This document shows positions 6,581 to 7,447 of a DNA stretch of 7,447 nucleotides, piece by piece. The DNA is from Thermoplasmata archaeon. Lineage in GTDB: Archaea > Thermoplasmatota > Thermoplasmata > Thermoplasmatales > Thermoplasmataceae. Position numbers and translations under genes: made by a program. The stretch lies in contig JAKBQK010000338.1 in NCBI GenBank assembly GCA_021835265.1, forward strand, positions 1 to 7,447, in the 5' to 3' direction. The notes beneath the pieces are model-generated. The model had not been told where the DNA came from and searched no databases. It saw nothing but the letters and a program-made list of their open reading frames with translations. Positions within the stretch are counted from its first letter, which is position 1, and every line of letters starts with the position of its first letter.

Positions 6581-7062
6581 TGAAAAAACGATTGAAAATA
6601 CGGCGAGGATGAATATTAAATCATAAAATAGAAGTAAAGTCACGATCTTTCAGTATATTGAAAAAAAAGAAAAAAGTGTAGTTTAGAAAGAGTTTGGTTG
6701 TAAGGAATGTTCATCTCCCCATGATTGATTTAAAAATATGTTACAGTGGAAATGAGAATTACTGATTTTTGTTCATTGCTTGAGGAATTCTAAACTGCTC
6801 TCCCTTTTAAAACATAATAGGTTCATCATACATTTGTGTGGGTTGTTCTACGAAAGTCTAGCGCAGATTATCCGAATTTTGCTTAATCCGTGGTAAATTG
6901 ATTGAGTGCTAATCTATTCAAACTGATAACTTTTCAAGGAATGCCTGATTTATGGTGGAACTATGTGTTTATTAAGTTCTTACCCATATGAAAGTCCGAT
7001 GACCCACGTAATATTATGAGAATCTAACTTTTTTCGTAATGGAAGAATTGCTTCAAATGTCA
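6581..7062. other. Gene-poor intergenic stretch
   Basis: No coding region, tRNA-like fold or repeat array is convincing on either strand; all frames are broken by frequent stops. The only notable element is an A-rich run at 6661-6675 (eight A, G, six A), which on the minus strand is a T-rich tract that could end transcripts coming from the right. The stretch probably holds further decayed mobile or chromosomal sequence. Confidence 0.5.
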
Positions 7063-7087
7063 AGAAAATATGAAAAGAACTAAAAAT
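7063..7087 (-). terminator. T-rich candidate terminator after MAT gene
   Basis: Just past the stop codon at 7107 the minus strand has several T runs (TTTTT at 7082-7086, then TTTT runs to about 7064). This is the usual form of an archaeal terminator. Confidence 0.4.
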
Positions 7088-7106
7088 TGTTTTGGAAAAT
7101 GCCAGA

Positions 7107-7447
7107 TCAGAATACCGGTATTTTTCCCTCAACAAATCCCTGTGTCAGATCAAATATGTGTTCAAGCTCGTGATCTGTAATAGCTTCAATGTTTTTCTTG
7201 TGCTTTGAAGGATCAACATTATCCCCATAAATGATCTGGAGACTTGCTACGTGAGGATTGTCTATGCTTCTTCCTATCTGTGAAACAATCCTGACAAGTA
7301 CTTCTACCACGTCACCGCCCTCTTCCTTGACAACGTGCTCAGCAATCTTGTTTGAAAGAACGTTGTATAATTTTCCTACGTGAGTTACTGGGTTCTTTCC
7401 TGCTGCTGCTTCCATGCTCATTGGCTTGTAAGGAGTTATGATTCCGT
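7107..7447 (-). CDS. Archaeal S-adenosylmethionine synthetase, C-terminal part (cut by window edge)
   Basis: Archaeal-type methionine adenosyltransferase, which makes S-adenosylmethionine from methionine and ATP in the cytoplasm. It belongs to the archaeal family that is distinct from bacterial MetK. The frame is open to the window edge, so the gene starts outside; the internal ATG at 7421 is not the true start, because the codons before it (reading EIITPYKP) continue the family's conserved ITPYxPMSMEAAAGKNP block. Also visible are HVGKLYNVLS, the VVEVLVRIVSQIGRSIDNPH segment, and the family-like end DHELEHIFDLTQGFVEGKIPVF. About 113 of roughly 400 residues are present. It lies on the same strand as the tandem paralogues but more than 900 bp away, so it is a separate unit. 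It is linked to the sulfur genes only by broad theme. Confidence 0.92.
   Translation of the reverse strand, partial: GIITPYKPMSMEAAAGKNPVTHVGKLYNVLSNKIAEHVVKEEGGDVVEVLVRIVSQIGRSIDNPHVASLQIIYGDNVDPSKHKKNIEAITDHELEHIFDLTQGFVEGKIPVF

Noticed and set aside
1..7447. tRNA genes, CRISPR arrays or long tandem repeats
   Set aside because: No cloverleaf with a GGTTCRA-type T loop, no regularly spaced repeats and no long tandem repeats were seen on either strand.

Overview
The window looks like chromosomal DNA from a Thermoplasmatales-type euryarchaeon, probably from an acidic, sulfate-rich setting. The evidence is AT-rich sequence with many AGA/AGG and ATA codons, archaeal TATA (box A) elements placed to give leaderless or short-leader transcripts, an archaeal-type S-adenosylmethionine synthetase at the right edge, and a phosphosulfolactate synthase of the family first described in methanogens. 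The genus cannot be fixed from this sequence alone.

Layout from left to right: (1) the 5' part of a minus-strand metallo-beta-lactamase-fold hydrolase, cut by the window edge (1-307); (2) a minus-strand two-gene operon, cysH-like APS reductase (2462-1773) then ATP sulfurylase (1776-580), joined by an ATGA overlap; (3) a 62-bp divergent promoter region (2463-2524) and, on the plus strand, a ComA-like phosphosulfolactate synthase carrying an extra C-terminal winged-helix DNA-binding domain (2525-3550); (4) a heavily decayed IS630-type transposase on the plus strand (about 3626-4150); (5) two minus-strand tandem paralogues of unknown function (6161-5196 and 5191-4214); (6) a gene-poor stretch (6193-7106) with a second, less certain transposase relic (about 6275-6580); (7) the 3' end of archaeal methionine adenosyltransferase on the minus strand (7107-7447).

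The coherent system is sulfate to sulfite to sulfonate. ATP sulfurylase makes APS, the [4Fe-4S] APS reductase turns APS into sulfite, and the ComA homologue would add that sulfite to phosphoenolpyruvate to give phosphosulfolactate. No APS kinase, sulfite reductase or ComB phosphatase is seen here. The DNA-binding domain fused to the ComA unit, reading outward from the promoter it shares with the sulfite-producing operon, suggests that the enzyme, or a former enzyme, also senses and regulates the pathway. This is the most unusual observation. The tandem paralogue pair is the second item worth attention; the remaining intergenic DNA is mostly transposon debris.
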